NCBI GenBank assembly: GCA_937921525.1
Contig: CAKZUM010000485.1
Coordinates: 1 to 7,068, forward strand
Source: an uncultured Saprospiraceae bacterium
Lineage (GTDB): Bacteria > Bacteroidota > Bacteroidia > Chitinophagales > Saprospiraceae
DNA: 7,068 nucleotides
Direction of reading: 5' to 3'
Position numbers and translations under genes: made by a program. The notes below the pieces were generated by a model. It had not been told where the DNA came from. It ran no database searches and worked only from the letters and a program-made list of their open reading frames with translations. This document shows, one piece after another, positions 6,160-7,068 of this stretch. Every line of letters starts with the position of its first letter. Positions within the stretch are counted from its first letter, which is position 1.

Positions 6160-6185
6160 TTGTTTTTAAAAACAAGTACTTGTTT
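6160..6185. promoter_or_regulatory. Overlapping perfect palindromes upstream of the PiT gene (possible operator)
   Basis: TTGTTTTTAAAAACAA (6160-6175) and AAACAAGTACTTGTTT (6170-6185) are both perfect 16-bp palindromes and overlap by 6 bases, sharing the AAACAA half-site. They start 16 bp upstream of the permease start codon. Dyads of this size suit a dimeric regulator in the helix-turn-helix class. The binding protein is unknown, and AT-rich sequence makes such dyads likelier by chance. Confidence 0.45.
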
Positions 6186-6200
6186 AAAAAGCTAGTCCAG

Positions 6201-6218
6201 TTAGCAGTTTAATGCTAA
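6201..6218. promoter_or_regulatory. Small hairpin TTAGCA-6 nt-TGCTAA
   Basis: A perfect 6-bp inverted repeat with a 6-nt spacer, placed 15 bp beyond the overlapping palindromes upstream of the permease gene. It could be a second regulator site or part of the promoter region. Nothing more can be said from sequence. Confidence 0.25.
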
Positions 6219-6508
6219 AATTATTACAGGAAGCACTTGATTTATTAGAGTATATTTAGAGCTTGTCTAAAAATTTGTACAAACCTAAGATATATTCTTC
6301 TATTCCCATAAAGCTAACTTCAGTATCTGCTTCAATGCCCTAATTTAATTAGAATGTAAAACTCGATATTTAATTTAAATTCAATGTTAAGTTGCAATTA
6401 ATACTAGGTTAAAATGTTAATAATTTGTAACCCCAAAAACTACATTCTACAGCCATCCTTAATTCTCGCTTAACACAACCCTACTTAATTGACCTAAATT
6501 TAACATCC

Positions 6509-6527
6509 GATTAAATTGCGTTTAATC
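6509..6527. promoter_or_regulatory. Dyad GATTAAA-TTGCG-TTTAATC upstream of the surface-protein gene
   Basis: A perfect 7-bp inverted repeat with a 5-nt centre lies 110 bp upstream of the start codon of the secreted protein. TTAATCTAATCTGGTTAA follows at once and repeats part of the half-site. It may be an operator or a leader hairpin, with no direct support for either. Confidence 0.3.
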
Positions 6528-6637
6528 TAATCTGGTTAATATTGCAGCAAATTAGAACAGAAAGGCAGGAACAGGTACGTTTTCAAGGAAACCTAGTTTA
6601 TTCTAACAGTTTACAATTATTAAAAAAAACAGAATTG

Positions 6638-7068
6638 ATGAAAAAACAGCTACTTGCATTATTTTTTGGACTTTTCAGCATTTTCGCGCATAGTCAAATT
6701 TCTATAACAGACGAGACGATCAATGCAGGAGAGACCTATACCATGACAAGCGATCAAGAATACATCATAGATGGGTACGTATATGTGGAAGCGGGTGCAA
6801 CTTTAATCATAGAGCCTGGAACAGTCATAAGAGGTAGGGCATTACCTTCTAATGGAAATGACTTGACATCGGCACTAATCATATCTAGAGGGGCAAAGAT
6901 AATGGCAGAAGGAACAGCTGGCAGACCTATCATCTTTACTTCCGATTTGGATGATTTAAGTACTACTACTGATTTAACAGCTACAGACAATAATACCTGG
7001 GGTGGATTAGTAATTTTAGGTAATTCCATAGTTGGAGAAGATGGTGGCACAGATGTAGTGGAAGGCTT
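6638..7068 (+). CDS. Secreted surface protein with beta-helix-like repeats, N-terminal fragment
   Basis: The frame opens at ATG 6638 and runs off the right edge (143 codons seen). A signal peptide is clear: MKK, a hydrophobic core LLALFFGLFSIF, and an AHS-Q cleavage site near residues 17-20, with no lipobox cysteine. The mature part begins with ITDETINAGETYTMTSDQEYIIDGYVYVEAG, split here as ITDETINAGETYTM and EYIIDGYVYV, then ATLIIEPGTVIRG (54-66), ALIISRGAKIMAEGT, RPIIFTS and NTWGGLVILGNS. The alternation of short beta-strands with Gly/Asn turns, and the 'EAGATLIIEPGTVI' and 'WGGLVILG' phrases, are typical of large Bacteroidota exported right-handed parallel beta-helix proteins. Many of these end in a type IX secretion sorting domain, which would lie outside this window. 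It is divergent from the phosphate genes, with a TTGATG context and an A-run before the start. Its ligand or function is not known. Confidence 0.85.
   Translation, partial: MKKQLLALFFGLFSIFAHSQISITDETINAGETYTMTSDQEYIIDGYVYVEAGATLIIEPGTVIRGRALPSNGNDLTSALIISRGAKIMAEGTAGRPIIFTSDLDDLSTTTDLTATDNNTWGGLVILGNSIVGEDGGTDVVEG

Larger units (their letters stand above)
6144..6637. other. Divergent AT-rich intergenic region with many small dyads
   Basis: This 494-bp stretch lies between the divergently transcribed PiT permease and surface-protein genes and must hold both promoters. No open frame or RNA gene is apparent. It contains several dyads: TTTGTACAAA (6274-6283), CTAATT-T-AATTAG (6340-6352), AATTTAAATT (6372-6381) and an imperfect inverted repeat GGTTA...TAACC (6407-6432). 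I could not place a convincing Bacteroidota -33/-7 promoter pair (TTTG and TAnnTTTG). Confidence 0.6.

Noticed and set aside
6754..7050. 98-residue open frame on the minus strand
   Set aside because: It is antisense to the clear signal-peptide beta-helix protein and has no recognisable motif.

Overview
The window reads as chromosomal DNA of a low-GC member of the Bacteroidota. The reasons are AT-rich composition, A-rich sequence instead of Shine-Dalgarno motifs before the start codons, an exported beta-helix-type surface protein of the kind these bacteria often secrete by the type IX route, and intergenic regions full of short degenerate repeats. A place near the Saprospiria is my guess from style only.

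Positions 1-2128 hold lipid genes on the plus strand. They are the C-terminal end of a multifunctional fatty-acid oxidation protein (FadJ/FadB alpha-subunit type) with an extra C-terminal module, a short-chain dehydrogenase (SDR), and a stand-alone SCP2 lipid-carrier domain. A convergent SDR on the minus strand (2129-2899) is very like animal mitochondrial 3-hydroxyacyl-CoA dehydrogenase type 2 (HSD10). The two sides share a bidirectional terminator at 2083-2116. Together these genes suggest acyl-CoA handling and beta-oxidation.

Positions 3226-6143 hold two unrelated phosphate transporters, both on the minus strand. The upstream one is a divergent PiT-family permease and the downstream one is a Na+/phosphate cotransporter (NptA/PNaS type) with a C-terminal PhoU-like domain. 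The whole 239-bp gap between them is filled by a palindromic repeat element. A 494-bp AT-rich region rich in small dyads separates them from a divergently transcribed secreted surface protein that runs off the right edge.

The most unusual content is between the genes. Three gaps (435-629, 2925-3053, 4931-5161), and perhaps a fourth (1656-1740), carry elements built on one plan: inverted arms made of 7-9-bp degenerate tandem units, often with perfect mini-hairpins set inside. The arm sequence is different in each, yet two of them share an identical 13-nt mini-hairpin. I see no transposase, CRISPR array, phage gene, tRNA or rRNA.
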